Part shown: piece by piece, positions 34,977 to 46,489 of the stretch
How positions within the stretch are numbered: position 1 is the stretch's first letter
Layout: each line of letters begins with the position of its first letter
The notes under the pieces: model-generated
Database searches by the model: none
What the model was told of the DNA's origin: nothing
Seen by the model: the letters and a program-made list of their open reading frames with translations, nothing else
Origin: Hedera helix
Lineage: Eukaryota; Streptophyta; Magnoliopsida; Apiales; Araliaceae
Reading direction: 5' to 3'
Length of the DNA stretch: 64,000 nucleotides
Assembly: GCA_947179155.2 (NCBI GenBank)
Contig: OX359280.1
Span: forward strand, 10,405,501 to 10,469,500
Made by a program: the position numbers and the translations under genes

Positions 34977-36450
34977 ATGAAAATAAATGACACATCTTAT
35001 GAGTAAGAAAGAAACGATATTATTTTCGAGAATTAAAGAATGATAATCCCTTACAGTAGTAAGTTTAAGAGTATGAAAGAAAATGACATCCCTTACAAGT
35101 AAGAAAATAATACCATTTGTGATGATGAGAAAAAAATGATACCCCTTACCTTAACACGTGTCTGGATATTGATTTTAATGAGGTTGATCAACCTATATAT
35201 TTATAATATAATTAGTAATTACCACATATAAATTTCAAAGTGTATGATAACTCGTATAATATGAAGTATCAAAATTATATATATTTAACATAATTTTTGT
35301 AGTATAATATAACAACTTTAAAATAGTTTTTAAAATAATATTCCAAAATAAATCTTCTAAAGAAAGCTTTTAAAAATGAATCTTCTTAAAGAAGAGTCTT
35401 CTAAAGGAAGATTTGTGAATACCGTGAAAAATAAGAATTTATGAAATTACTACTTTTTAATAAAAGACTTACTTGGAAAATTCCTGCACTCCTTTTTGGC
35501 TTTCAAACACTCAAGATAATACTTATAGAAATATTTTATGTTTTATGTGTGATTTTTCTATTCAACTGAGCAAGCTATTTATAGGAGAAAATATGACACT
35601 GTGCGCGGTAGGTGGCACTGGCGTGTTGCACGCTAGTGCTGAAAATTTTCAACGCCTCACCAACCATTAGCTAAAACTCATTTTACACATTTCATGTGGG
35701 CCCCACAGTGGGTCCACGTACTATTCACGTTACTATTCACATAAAATAATAATTAATTAATTTTTTTCTTCCTGTGGGTCCTACATATAAAATAAAATAA
35801 TGCCACAACAATAATTTAACAATAATGTAATAAACACGTTACAGATTATTATGAATTTAATAATATAAATTACTGTGTATTTGCTATGTGACAATTATTT
35901 GGTTCAATAATTTTAAAATATAGTGCACCAACAATTATTGACTCAATGATATGAAATACTGTGTTATGACAATTATTGAATCAATAATGCAAAATACTGT
36001 GTAACAACAATTATTGATGAATACTGTGCAATGACCACTTTATCAAATCAATAATATGAAATACTGTGCAATACCATGTGCTATAGTAAAATGCCATAAA
36101 TTACCTTATGCTACTATTCTTTTATCACTGATATTTTAACAGTTAAAAGTGATAACATCGTTGACTATTTTTATTTAAAAATGTTACTTCTGTCGTTTTC
36201 TATATTCGACAAATATTTTGTTGTGGGGTCCACCAATGATTAGTTATTTCGACGCCGTCGTACGACCTGAATATTCCCCGACAAAACGAATATTCCCCGA
36301 CAAAATGAATATTCCCCGAATATTATCCGACATAATAAAATTTGCACATAACATCCTTAACTTTTAACTTTATCAATTTAACCACTTACTGTTTCAGGAA
36401 AAATATATATGAAGAGAAATTAAATTTTGTATTTCATAAAATTCGGGGTC

Positions 36451-37671
36451 TTACAACCTCCCCTCCTTATGAAATTTTGTCCCCGAAATTGACGTACCTG
36501 GCATATCGAAGAGATAATGATACTTAGATTTCATCTCAGATTCTAGCTCCCAGGTCATTTTCTCAGTATCTTGGTTTCTCCATAAAACCTTGACTTGAGG
36601 TATAACCTTTGAGCGTAGGATTTGCTCCTTCTTATCTAAGATCTTGACAGGTACCTCCTTGTACGTTAAATCCTCTGCTATAATGTTCGGTTCTAACTCA
36701 ATGACGTGGTTTGGGTCCTTCACATATTTACGTAACATAGATATGTGAAAAACGTTATGGATGCGAGACATACTTGGTGGTAAAGCTAGTCTGTAGGCCA
36801 CGGTTCCTACTCGATCGAGGATTTCAAATGGGCCAATAAATCGAGGGTTAAGTTTTCCTCTCTTTCCGAATCTCGTAACTCCTTTCCATGGAGAAACATG
36901 CAAGAATACACGATCTCTGACGTTGAATCTCTCATCTCTCCGATGAAGATCAGCGTAACTCTTTTATCATTTTTGTGCGGTCTATATTCGTTGTCGGATC
37001 ATTTGAATCTTTTCTGTTGTCAAGCGTACCAACTCAGGTCCCAATAGTTTTGCTTCTCCTACCTCATTCCAACATACTGGAGAGCGACACTTGCGTCCAT
37101 ATAAATCCTCGAATGGAGCCATGCCTATACTTGCTTGGTAACTGTTGTTGTAGGAAAATTCAACCAATGGCAAGTACTTTTCCCAACTTCCTTTGATGTC
37201 TAGTACGCAAAGTCTCAAAAGATCTTCGAGGGTCTGGATCGTCCTTTCTGATTGTCCGTCTGTTTTAGGATGGTATGCAGAACTAAAACGTAGTTCAGTG
37301 CCCATAGCTTTTTGTAGACTGATCCAAAAGCATGAAGTGAATCTAGGATCTCGATCAGAAACTATGGAAACTGGCATGCCATGCAATCTCATAATCTCAT
37401 TTATGTACATATTGGCAAGACGCTCAAGTGAAAAGTTTTCTCGTATAGGCAAGAAATGAGCAAATTTGGTCAATCTATCTACGATGACCCAAATTGCATC
37501 TAAGCCTTGAGAAACTTTGGGAAGACTCGTTATGAAATCTATATTGATGTGTTCCCACTTCCATTCAGGAACCACAAGTGATTGCAATGGACCCTTAGGT
37601 ATTTGATGCTCTGTCTTGACACGTTGATAAGTTAGGCACCTTGAGATAAACTCTGCAATCTCCCTTTTCAT
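36451..37671 (-). pseudogene. element A integrase and chromodomain, broken
   Basis: The core (37671-36982) has the catalytic D, D and E (INIDFITSLP, SDRDPRF, GQSERTIQ). The zinc-finger cysteine pair has decayed to CLTYQ, losing one Cys. The C-terminal part (36903-36451) has FIGPFEILDRVG, the HNVFHISMLRKY block and a chromodomain with VKVLWRN and TWELESEM. The chromodomain is known to steer integration of this lineage to heterochromatin. A stop and frame change lie between 36982 and 36903. Confidence 0.88.
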
Positions 37672-39464
37672 ATTGTTCCACCAAAATGTATGTCAAAGAT
37701 CTCGATACATCTTGGTACCTCCTGGTGGATTGCAAACGGCATGTTGTGTGCCTCCATCATGATTTTATGCTTCAATTCAGGATCATTAGGAACACAGAGT
37801 CGAGAGTTAACTCGAAGTATTCCTTTCTCGTCGATTCTTGCTTCGGGAATGTCACCTTCTTGTACTTTCTTCTTCATATTCATCAGCTCCGGATCAGTAG
37901 CTTGAGCAGCTTTAATTTTATCGATTAAAGATGATTCTACTCGTACGTGTGCAATCTTCAAGTGGGTCATTGATGTTTTTAGCTCTATCTCCATCTTTTG
38001 CAAGTCGTACAAAATACGCTTTTGTGTTGTCAGCAGTGAACTTGTACGCGCATAAGATCTCCTGCTCAAAGCGTCAGCTACAACGTTCGCCTTTCCCGGG
38101 TGATACTGGATTGTGTGGTCGTAATCCTTCAACAGCTTAAGCCAACGTCATTGTCGCATGTTGAGTTTCTTCTGGGTGAAGAAATACTTGAGACTTTTAT
38201 GATCCGTATAGATATCCACATTTTCTCCGTACAAGTAGTGTCTCCAGATCTTCAACGCGAAAACGACCGCTGCCAACTCTAGATCATGAGTAGGATAATT
38301 TTTCTCATAATCTTTGAGTTGTCGAGAGGCATAGGCTATAACCTTTACATGTTACATAAGAACGTAACCTAGACCTTTTCCTGAAGCATCGCTGTAGATA
38401 ACAAATTCTCCTGATCCTGATGGTATGGTTAAAACAGGAGCTGAAACAAGTCTCCTCTTGAGTTCTTGAAAACTTTTCTCGCATTCCTCGCTCCATATGA
38501 ATTTTGTACTTTTTCGGGTCAGCTGGGTTAATGGAGTGGCGATTCAAGAAAATCCTTCTACGAATCTCCGATAATAACCAGCTTAGCCCAGAAAACTTCG
38601 GACTTTGGTTACTGTCTTGGGTTGTTCCCAATTTAGTATCGTTTCGATCTTTGCAGGATCGACTGATATTCCCTGACTAGAAATCACATGCCCAAGAAAC
38701 GTGACTTCCTCAAGCCAGAACTCACATTTCTTCAACTTGGCATATAATTTGTTCTCACGAAGCTTTTAGAGTATCAATCTTAGGTGTTGTTCATGATCTT
38801 CACGACTCTTGGAGTATATGAGGATGTCATCAATAAAGACAACCACAAAATAATCCAAATATTCTTTGAATATTCGGTTCATCATGTCCATGAAAGTTGT
38901 AGGAGCATTGGTTATTCCAAAAGGCATGACTAAGAACTCATAATGCCCATAACGAGTTCTGAAAGCAGTCTTTGGAATGTCCTCAGCTTTAACCTTCAAC
39001 TGATGATATCCAGAGCGGAGATCAATCTTCGAGAAATGTTGAGCACCTTGTAATTGATCAAACATGTCATCAATCCGAGGTAACAGGTACCTGTTTTTGA
39101 TGGTGACATGATTCAATTCTCGGTGGTCAATGCACAATCTCATACTCTTGTCTTTCTTCTTCACAAATAGAACAAGAGCACCCCAAGGTGATGCACTCGG
39201 ACGAATGAAACCAGTATTCAACAATTCCTGTAGTTGGGCTTTTAAATCTTGAAGTTCAATGGGAGCCATTCAGTATGGGGCTTTGGAAATGGGCTTAGTA
39301 CCGGGTTCAAGATCAATACATAATTCAATTTCACGGTTTGGGGGTAAGCCAGGAAGTTCCTCAGGAAAAACGTCAGGAAACTCATTAACAAAAGGAATAT
39401 CATTCAAGTTTGATGTGTTTTTGTTCAAATTAGTGACATAAGCTAAGTTAAAAAGGTTTGACAT
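37668..39464 (-). pseudogene. element A reverse transcriptase and RNase H, broken
   Basis: The reverse transcriptase (39464-38766) runs from ELPGLPPNREIELCIDL through KIDLRSGYHQLKV to the catalytic FIDDILIYSKS. A stop follows at about 38765, and several more (near 38610, 38570, 38350) interrupt the thumb and RNase H. The RNase H and connection region (38631-38305) and the linker to integrase (38132-37668, HPGKANVVADALSRR) are recognisable. Catalytic residues survive but the frame does not. Confidence 0.88.
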
Positions 39465-40054
39465 TCGTTTTTCAATAAACGAATGGCTTTATGGCTAGAA
39501 ATAACAGTTATAGATTTCAATGGTTTAGTTGCTTGAATTTGCATGACAGGTTGATTAGGAATATGAAAACTAATAATCTTATGAAAATAATCAATTTTAG
39601 TATGATGGGTAGTCAACCAATCAATTTCTAAAATCACATCAAATTCATGCATCTCCAAAGAAATAAGGTCAACAGGTAATGTGAGGTTGTTGATTTGAAC
39701 TAAGCAAGATTTATAGACAGTAGATGTGATAGATATTTCTCCCAATGAGGTTTCAACTGATAAGACAATGTCTAAGTTTTCAATAGTCAAATTTAAACGT
39801 TGAGTACATATAGGTGAGATAAAAGAATGGATAGAGCAAGTATCTAACAGGGCATAAACTTCACAAGAATTTATAAATAGCTTACCGGTTATCACCTTAT
39901 TCGGTTTCTTGACTGTTATCGTTAAATCGAATCCCGAATACTTCATTCGGATTTTCACGTATTTCAACCATAGGAATACCACTGAATAATTTTCTAGCAA
40001 ACTGTTTCTCGGGTTCATCAACTTCATTAGTAGTAACATACAAATGATTTCCAT
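39443..40054 (-). pseudogene. element A aspartic protease, active site changed
   Basis: Retroviral-type aspartic protease (RVP_2). The flap-side motif FDVILEIDWL is present, but the active site reads LLDTCSIHSFI, where the family has D-T/S-G; the essential Gly is Cys. Overlaps the start of the reverse transcriptase frame. Likely inactive. Confidence 0.85.
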
Positions 40055-40069
40055 TAAAATAATATTTTC

Positions 40070-40517
40070 GATAGACTGCAGTTTCCACGATAGTGACTAA
40101 CTTAACCTGAATTCCTCTAAATTGTAACGCCCAAAAGTATAGGAACATCATTTTTAAATAATATCGAAAATCATAGCTGGAACACCATAAATTCTAAAGA
40201 CTGATATGAAAAGTCCATATATTCTGATCCTTTGTTATAGAGCATAACCAGGTGATATGACTCTCCCAATTAATGAGCAGATTAAAGGAAATAATTTTCG
40301 CAAGTTCATTACATCCTATAATTGCTTCTAAGAACGGATCTGGAATGACTGTAGTAGAGCTTTCACCTTCATCCTTCTTGGATAGAACACGAATAAATTT
40401 TGCCTTAGGCAAAAGATTCAACTCTGAGTTTGTATAAGAATTATTTGTGGCCTCTTGATTCTCAGCTACATTGGCTTCGAGCACTCCATAGTTAACTTCC
40501 TGATTTTCAGATGCCAT
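40070..40517 (-). pseudogene. element A N-terminal remnant (gag region, mostly deleted)
   Basis: A 107-residue open frame (40517-40194, acidic, Asn-rich) starts about 200 bp after the primer-binding site. A second frame (40151-39897) joins towards the protease. There is no recognisable capsid or zinc knuckle. The distance from primer site to protease is about 0.7 kb, so most of gag is missing. Confidence 0.5.
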
Positions 40518-40704
40518 ACTTAACTGTGGTCACAAAATAAATGTTAGTTTAAACAAACTGACTCATCACTTCCTGTCCTTACATTCAAATCGACTCGTTA
40601 GATAACAAAATCTCATTTAGGTGGCACACACTAGTGACTGATTCTATTCGTCTCTCCCCTCCTAGTTCTAACCCCAGATCTCCATTAAAGACCATATCCC
40701 TAAA

Positions 40705-40715
40705 CTCTTATACCA
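40705..40715 (-). other. primer-binding site of element A
   Basis: On the - strand TGGTATAAGAG follows the LTR end after three bases. It matches the initiator-Met tRNA site TGGTATCAGAG with one change. Confidence 0.75.
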
Positions 40716-40717
40716 AC

Positions 40718-40977
40718 TGTGACACCCCCAAATTTGGGCCCACACAGCCCAAACTTGAGTTGTCAAAATATAACAACAAAATTATTATAACGTTTAACAA
40801 TACAGTGTATAATAATACACAACTAAGTCTTCACTATTATTGTCACACTATTTTACAACACGTGTAGACTGCGATAGCTATCCCTCAGACTCTCACTCCA
40901 TCCCCCGGCTAGACCCAGCTACGTTCTCATCTCCTGTTGAAAAATAATGGAATGAAAAAAAAGGGTGAGCTCAAGAA
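40718..40977 (-). repeat. 5' LTR fragment of element A
   Basis: 260 bp matching the end of the 3' LTR at 33359-33600. Similarity stops abruptly after GGGTGAGCTCA, where element B LTR sequence soon begins. It carries a short insertion (GTAGACTGCGATAGCTATC) relative to the other copy. Confidence 0.88.
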
Positions 40978-42941
40978 ACCTAAAATTTATCAATTTTTTC
41001 ATCTACATTAATACCTATCACGTTGATCATTTTTATCAATTTAAAGTTTACAATACATGACTCTATCATATAAGATCAAAACACTTCATTTTAGATCAAA
41101 ATAAAAAAAATTAAAAAACCAGGACACTGCGCCCTGGCTCAGAACATCTCACCACCAGCGAATCTTCTTAGTTGACTGCGCCTCGGTGTAGTCTTCAGTT
41201 CAAAACATCTCGCCCCCCGTGAGATTGTCTCAGTCACACTGCGCCCCGGCGCAGTTTTTAGTGCAAAAACCCCTAGCCCTGGTGCAGTGCTTAGAAACTA
41301 GTTTTTCAGAAAATTTTCCCAAATAATTCTCATGCTATTTTTGGTCATACATTGCAAGACTTTATTCTAACACTTGATTTAGTATATACAACACATATAT
41401 GACTTGTTTAGGCCTTCAAAAACATTATTAGTTTTCAATTGACATTATTTTTCTGAAATTCACTTTTTAGGTTCTAACGAACGTTTTTGAACGCCTAAAA
41501 CACACTTTTATAGCCATATACACCAAATGACCACAAAATTGATGTGGACACTTATATTTACATAAACCTTAGTCATTTAACTTCATTTCACCATTAAATA
41601 ATTAAAATGGCAAAAAATCACCCATTGATAGGATTTTGCCAACTTAACATAATTTGACCTAAAAATCAACTTTGAGTTCATAACTTTTACTTTCTATATA
41701 CTCTATAAAAAGCTCATTCGCTAACACTATAGCCTTATTTAACACATATATGACTCTAATACCACATGCTACCATTTATATTTGGTTTTCATGCACACAT
41801 AATATCTCATAACATTTTTAACCATACAAACCATGTTTTTACGTATATAAGTATCTAGCATGCAAATAAACATGTAAATACCTATCCAACCTTCATATAC
41901 CACCCTCTCACCTAGGATTTCATTATGAACGAATCACATAACACATAACCTCACATAACCAACACTTTTTAACCATTAAAACACCTATATACACACATAA
42001 CTCAAAAGTTTAAGCCAAGAAAACTTTTAAACCTTCTTTAAGCTCTTCTCCTCTTTGCTAGAAAGCTTCTCAAGGTTGGATAATCCACTTTGCTATTACT
42101 TTAAATCTCTAGAACACTTCTCTATCACTCTCTCAAACTCTCAAGACTCTTTCTTGCTTTCTCTTTTCCAAGCTCTCTCAAAACTTAGCTAGAATAAGAT
42201 GGAATGAAAAGAACTTGAATACCCTAGTTAATATCCTAGCAAATCTATACATACATAGGCTATATATATATTTCCTACAACTAACTAGCATCAAGTTAAT
42301 TAATAATGCATGGTTAAGGACATGCAAGACATTTCCCATAACAATTTTAAGGATAACATGGACATTACTCACCAATTAGGACACCAAAGTCATAATCTAA
42401 CTTGTTGAGGGTACTATGGACATTTCCCCATTTTTTTCTTGACAATTTACTTTTTAAATAAGTCATTCTTGCTTCTCATTGGTCCTTTCAAGTGCACATG
42501 GATTCATTTTTACTAATTAGTCTAACTAGCTTGATTTTTCATCAATTGTGCTACTTTCACTTAATTATAATTACGTTGCTTAATTAGTTAATTAGTTATA
42601 ATCTAACTAACTCATCATTATTAACTAGAAAACCATCCTAATTACATACAAAATCAATCCAACTACATAATTAACCAATTCAAATTCCCGTCATTTCAAA
42701 TAACAGAAATGCTCATATTTTCCATAAAAACGCTTCCCTGGGAAGCAAACCCTTGAAAAATAAAAAAATGCTCAAATCATAGATATTGAGTTGGCATCCA
42801 TTTTTCCACCAAAATAACTTTATTCTAAAATCAAATCATACATAACTTGCTTGTCCCAAAACATTTGTCACATTTCAAAAATCTAACTTCATTATTTATT
42901 AATAATTTTTACAATATTTAACAAAGCTACTGATCATTACA
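40978..42941 (-). repeat. 3' LTR of element B, truncated
   Basis: On the - strand it starts TGTAATGATCAGTAGC at 42941 and aligns to 51773-49840 of the 5' LTR. The distal ~1.07 kb is missing at the junction with element A. It contains the ACTGCGCCCCGGCGCAGT motif (41238-41255) and related copies (about 41127-41290). Confidence 0.85.
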
Positions 42942-42955
42942 TCTTCCCTCCTTAT
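42942..42955 (-). other. polypurine tract of element B
   Basis: On the - strand AAGGAGGGAAGA lies just before the LTR start TGTAATGATC. The pol end GATTCCGGCGACGGAATCC precedes it, as in LTR C. Confidence 0.8.
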
Positions 42956-43045
42956 AAGGATTCCGTCGCCGGAATCACTAATACAAAGTTACATAAACAA
43001 ATTAGGATAATTTTTTTTTATTTTCTCTTCTAGTTCCCACATTGA

Positions 43046-44250
43046 TTAATCAGCGTTGTGGTTCCTCCAAACTACCTTAACAGAATGTATTACCTTATTT
43101 CTTAGAACGTGTTCTTTCTTGTCAATAATTTGAACATGAGTTTTCTTATACGTGAAATCCTTCTCAACTTGAATAGGTTCATATTCTATTACATTCTTAT
43201 AATCTAGCTTATAAGGCCTCAATACAGATACGTGAAATATATTATGAATATGCTCTAACTCTGAAGGCAAAGCCACCACGTAAGCTACCTCTAATATCCT
43301 CTTTAGCACTTTAAATGGTCCAATAAATCTCAAACTCAAATTTTTGTTTTTTTTTTCTTTTTTCTAAAGCTTGTCTTCCCTTTCTAGGGATATACCTTTA
43401 AAAACACATATGACCCTACGACAAAGTCTCTTTTCTGAGGATGCAAGTTTGCATACTTTTTCTATTTGTCTTGTGCTGCTATGAGCCTTGATCTTATCAT
43501 ACTGACAATATCAGCCATCTGTTGAACCATTTCTGGTCCTAATAACTTACGTTCTCCCACCTCGTCTAAAGACAGAGGTGTTCTGCATTTTCTTCTATAT
43601 AATGTCTCATAAGGCGACATACCGACACTCGCGTGATAACTGTTGTTGTACGCAAATTCAACTATTGGTAAATGGTCAACCTAATTACCCTTGAAATCTA
43701 TAACGCATGCTCTCAACATATGTTCTAATGTTTGAATTGTCCTTTCATTTTGCCCATATGTTTGAGGATGATACGCTGTACTCAACCTCAACTGTGTTCC
43801 TATACGCTTTTGAAAACTCTTTTAAAACTTTGATGTGAACTGCATATCTCGATCTGAAATAATAGATATAGGGACTCCATGTCTAGATATAATCTCTTTC
43901 ACATACCGATTTGCTAATTGATCCAAATTGAATCTAATCTTGATCGGCAAGAAGTGTGCTGACTTCGTTAGTCGATCTACTATAACCCATATCAAATCAT
44001 ATCATTTCTGAGTAGTTGCAAGTCCCACCACAAAATCCATTATAATGTGCTCCCATTTCTATTTTGGAATTTCTAATGGGTGTAATAAACCACTTAGTCT
44101 CTGATATTCTGCTGTAACCCCTTGACAAGTTAGGCATCTATTAACACATTCTGCAACGTCTTTCTTCATGTTAGGCCACCAAAAGTGTTGATGAAGATCT
44201 TAATACATCTTCGTACTACTTGGGTGAATTAAATATCTCGAACTATGTGC
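43046..44250 (-). pseudogene. element B integrase and chromodomain, heavily broken
   Basis: The last part (43339-43046) has RFIGPFKVLKRI, HNIFHVSVLRPY and VKVVWRNHNAD of the chromodomain end. The integrase core further right (about 43480-44250) is recognisable only in pieces and has many stops; no long frame survives. Confidence 0.8.
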
Positions 44251-44499
44251 CTTTTACAAAATTTCATCTTTCAATTTGGATACCAACGACACCCATACTC
44301 TTTTTTCAAATCTTAGCAATCCGCTATCATCTAGTTTAAACTTAGTCTCTTATCCATCAGACATACATTCTTTTATTCTGTCACATTTTTCATCTAGCCC
44401 TTGAGCTTCTTTAACTCTATCCAATAACGTTGGATGGGCCTTTATTATAAATAATTTCTATTCTGACTCCATTGGATACGTTACTTCTATTTCTATTCA

Positions 44500-45929
44500 T
44501 TCCATTTCTCTGAGTAGCTCTTCCTAAGCAATCAACATTTCTAATATTTTTCGACCATTTCTATTTAAGGCGTTGGCCACCACGTTAGCTTTTCCCGGGT
44601 GGTACAAAATCTCACAATCATAATCCTTGATTAATTCTAACCACCTCCTCTGCCTGTTCAAATCCTTTTGAGTGAAGATATACTTCAAACTTTTGTGATA
44701 TGTGTATATCTCAAATTTCTCTCCATATAGATAATGTCTCCATATCTTTAAGGCAAAAACCACTGTTGCCAATTCTAAGTCATTGGTAGGAGAACCCTTT
44801 TCATATTCCTTTAGCTATTTTGACGCGTACGCTATGACCTTGTTGTGTTGCATCAAAACCCAACCAAGTCTCTTATGCGATGGGTCGCTATACACCATGA
44901 AACCTCCCGTATCATCAGGTAGTGATAACACAGGTGCCTCGCTCAACCTTTTCTTGAGTTCTACAAAACTCTCCTCGCATTTTTTCGTCCAAACAAACTT
45001 TATAGTTTTCCTCGTCAAATTCATCAGAGATCTTAACAACTTTGAAAAATCCTTTATGAATCTTCTATAATACCTAGCTAATCCAAGAAAACTTCGCACC
45101 TCCATTGCTGTCTTCAGCTGCTCCCAATTAATTATGGCTTCCACTTTAGTTAGACATACTGATACTTCATCTTGATCAATTACGTGCCCCAAAAATTGCA
45201 CAATTTCTATCCAAAACTCACACTTTGAAAACTTTGCATACAATTTTGCTTTCCTTAGCATCTCTAATACTATTCTCACATGTTCCGCATGATCCTCCTG
45301 AGTCTTAAAATAAATTAGAATATCATCGATGAACACCACTACGAACTTGTCCAAGTACTACTTGAACACTCTATTCATTAAATCTATAAATGTGGCTGAC
45401 ATATTTGTCAAACCAAACAGCATCACTAGGAGCTCATAATGACCATATCGAGTCCTAAATACTGTCTTAGGTACATCCTTGGGTTTCACCTTCAACTGGT
45501 GATAATCGGTCCTCAAATCTATCTTCGAAAAGTACTTTGCTCCCCTTAACTGATCAAACAAATCATCGATCCTAGGCAATGGATACTTATTTTTTATCGT
45601 CACTTTATTCAACTCTCTATAGTCGATACAAAGCCTTAGCGATCTATCCTTCTTCTTTACAAATAACACTGGTGCTCCCTACGGAGACACACTCAGTTAA
45701 ATATACTTCTTGTCTAATAATTCTTGCAATTGAACCATCAACTCTTTCAATTCGACTAGAGCCATTCTGTATGGTGCCTTTAAAACTGGCACCGTCTCTC
45801 GTGCTAGGTCTATTACAAATTCGATCTCCCTTTCTGGCAGAAGACTTGTCAAATTGTCTGGAAATACATCCCCATATTCATTTACTATCAGTATTCGACC
45901 CATTTCTGACCCCACTTTTCAAGTATTAA
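44500..45929 (-). pseudogene. element B reverse transcriptase and RNase H, broken
   Basis: Begins near 45915 with YGDVFPDNLTSLLPEREIEF. It continues through LRLCIDYRELNKVTIKNKYP and KIDLRTDYHQLKV (45669-45358), a stop at 45357-45355, then the catalytic FIDDILIYFKT and RNase H (45354-44815), and a further piece (44772-44524) ending HPGKANVVANALN. The normal RSGYHQL has become RTDYHQL. Not translatable as one protein. Confidence 0.88.
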
Positions 45930-46001
45930 CAACATGAGACAAATATCCAACACATTATTTCTTAACAACTTTTTGGCCTGTATCATTGTCAGACAATAAG
46001 A

Positions 46002-46472
46002 CTATCTTGGTGACTTGCTACCATAAAATACTACCTTAGACTTATCAGGAGTTTGAAGGTTCACACATTTCTTCTGGTAATCAATTACTGCACCGTGGTT
46101 ATACAACCAATCCATTCCAAGTATTACGTCAAACTCTCTTAATCGAATAAGAACTAAGTTGACTGTTAACTTATGCCCTCTCATCTCCATACAACAATTG
46201 CGATGAATATTCTCCACCTGAATTACTTCCTTATTTACTACTTCTATATTTAAAACATTCTCTAACTTTACTCGAGGTAGATTCCATCTCTTTGTAAACT
46301 CATCAGACACAAAGGAGCAGGTAGCATCTGAATCAAATAATACGTCAGCATTTATATCATTGATAGGAATGATACCTGACACCACATCTTTCGATGCCAC
46401 CACATCCTGAACTGTCATATTGAATATGCGGCCTTCCCGACCAAGTTGGTCCACCAATCGTAAGCTTCCCAC
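46002..46472 (-). pseudogene. element B aspartic protease, active site changed
   Basis: RVP_2-type protease with GMDWL present. The active site reads VLFDSDATCSFVS where the family has D-S-G-A-T-H-S-F: the essential Gly is Asp and the His is Cys. Likely inactive. Confidence 0.88.
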
Positions 46473-46489
46473 TATTGTTACTTTTGCTT

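Larger units (their letters stand above)
33359..36455 (-). repeat. 3' LTR of element A (3097 bp)
   Basis: On the - strand it starts TGTAAGACCCCGAATTTTAT at 36455 and ends GGGGGTGTCACA at 33359. Its last 240 bp match the truncated 5' LTR at 40718-40977 closely. It contains at least four internal tandem arrays: 33883-34130, 34774-34976, about 35885-36070 (unit about 52 bp) and 36269-36330 (GAATATTCCCCGACAAAA, about 4 copies). Confidence 0.85.
33359..40977 (-). mobile_element. chromodomain Ty3/gypsy element A (Tekay/Del-like)
   Basis: The element reads right to left. A truncated 5' LTR (40718-40977) and primer-binding site (40705-40715) are followed by a gag remnant, protease, reverse transcriptase, RNase H, integrase with chromodomain, polypurine tract (36456-36468) and full 3' LTR (33359-36455). 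The integrase-chromodomain end (HISMLRKY ... VKVLWRN) is typical of the Tekay/Del chromoviruses. Gag is mostly missing and pol has several stops, so the copy is dead. Confidence 0.88.

Noticed and set aside
36975..38282. Several + strand open frames
   Set aside because: All are shadows of the - strand integrase and RNase H of element A.
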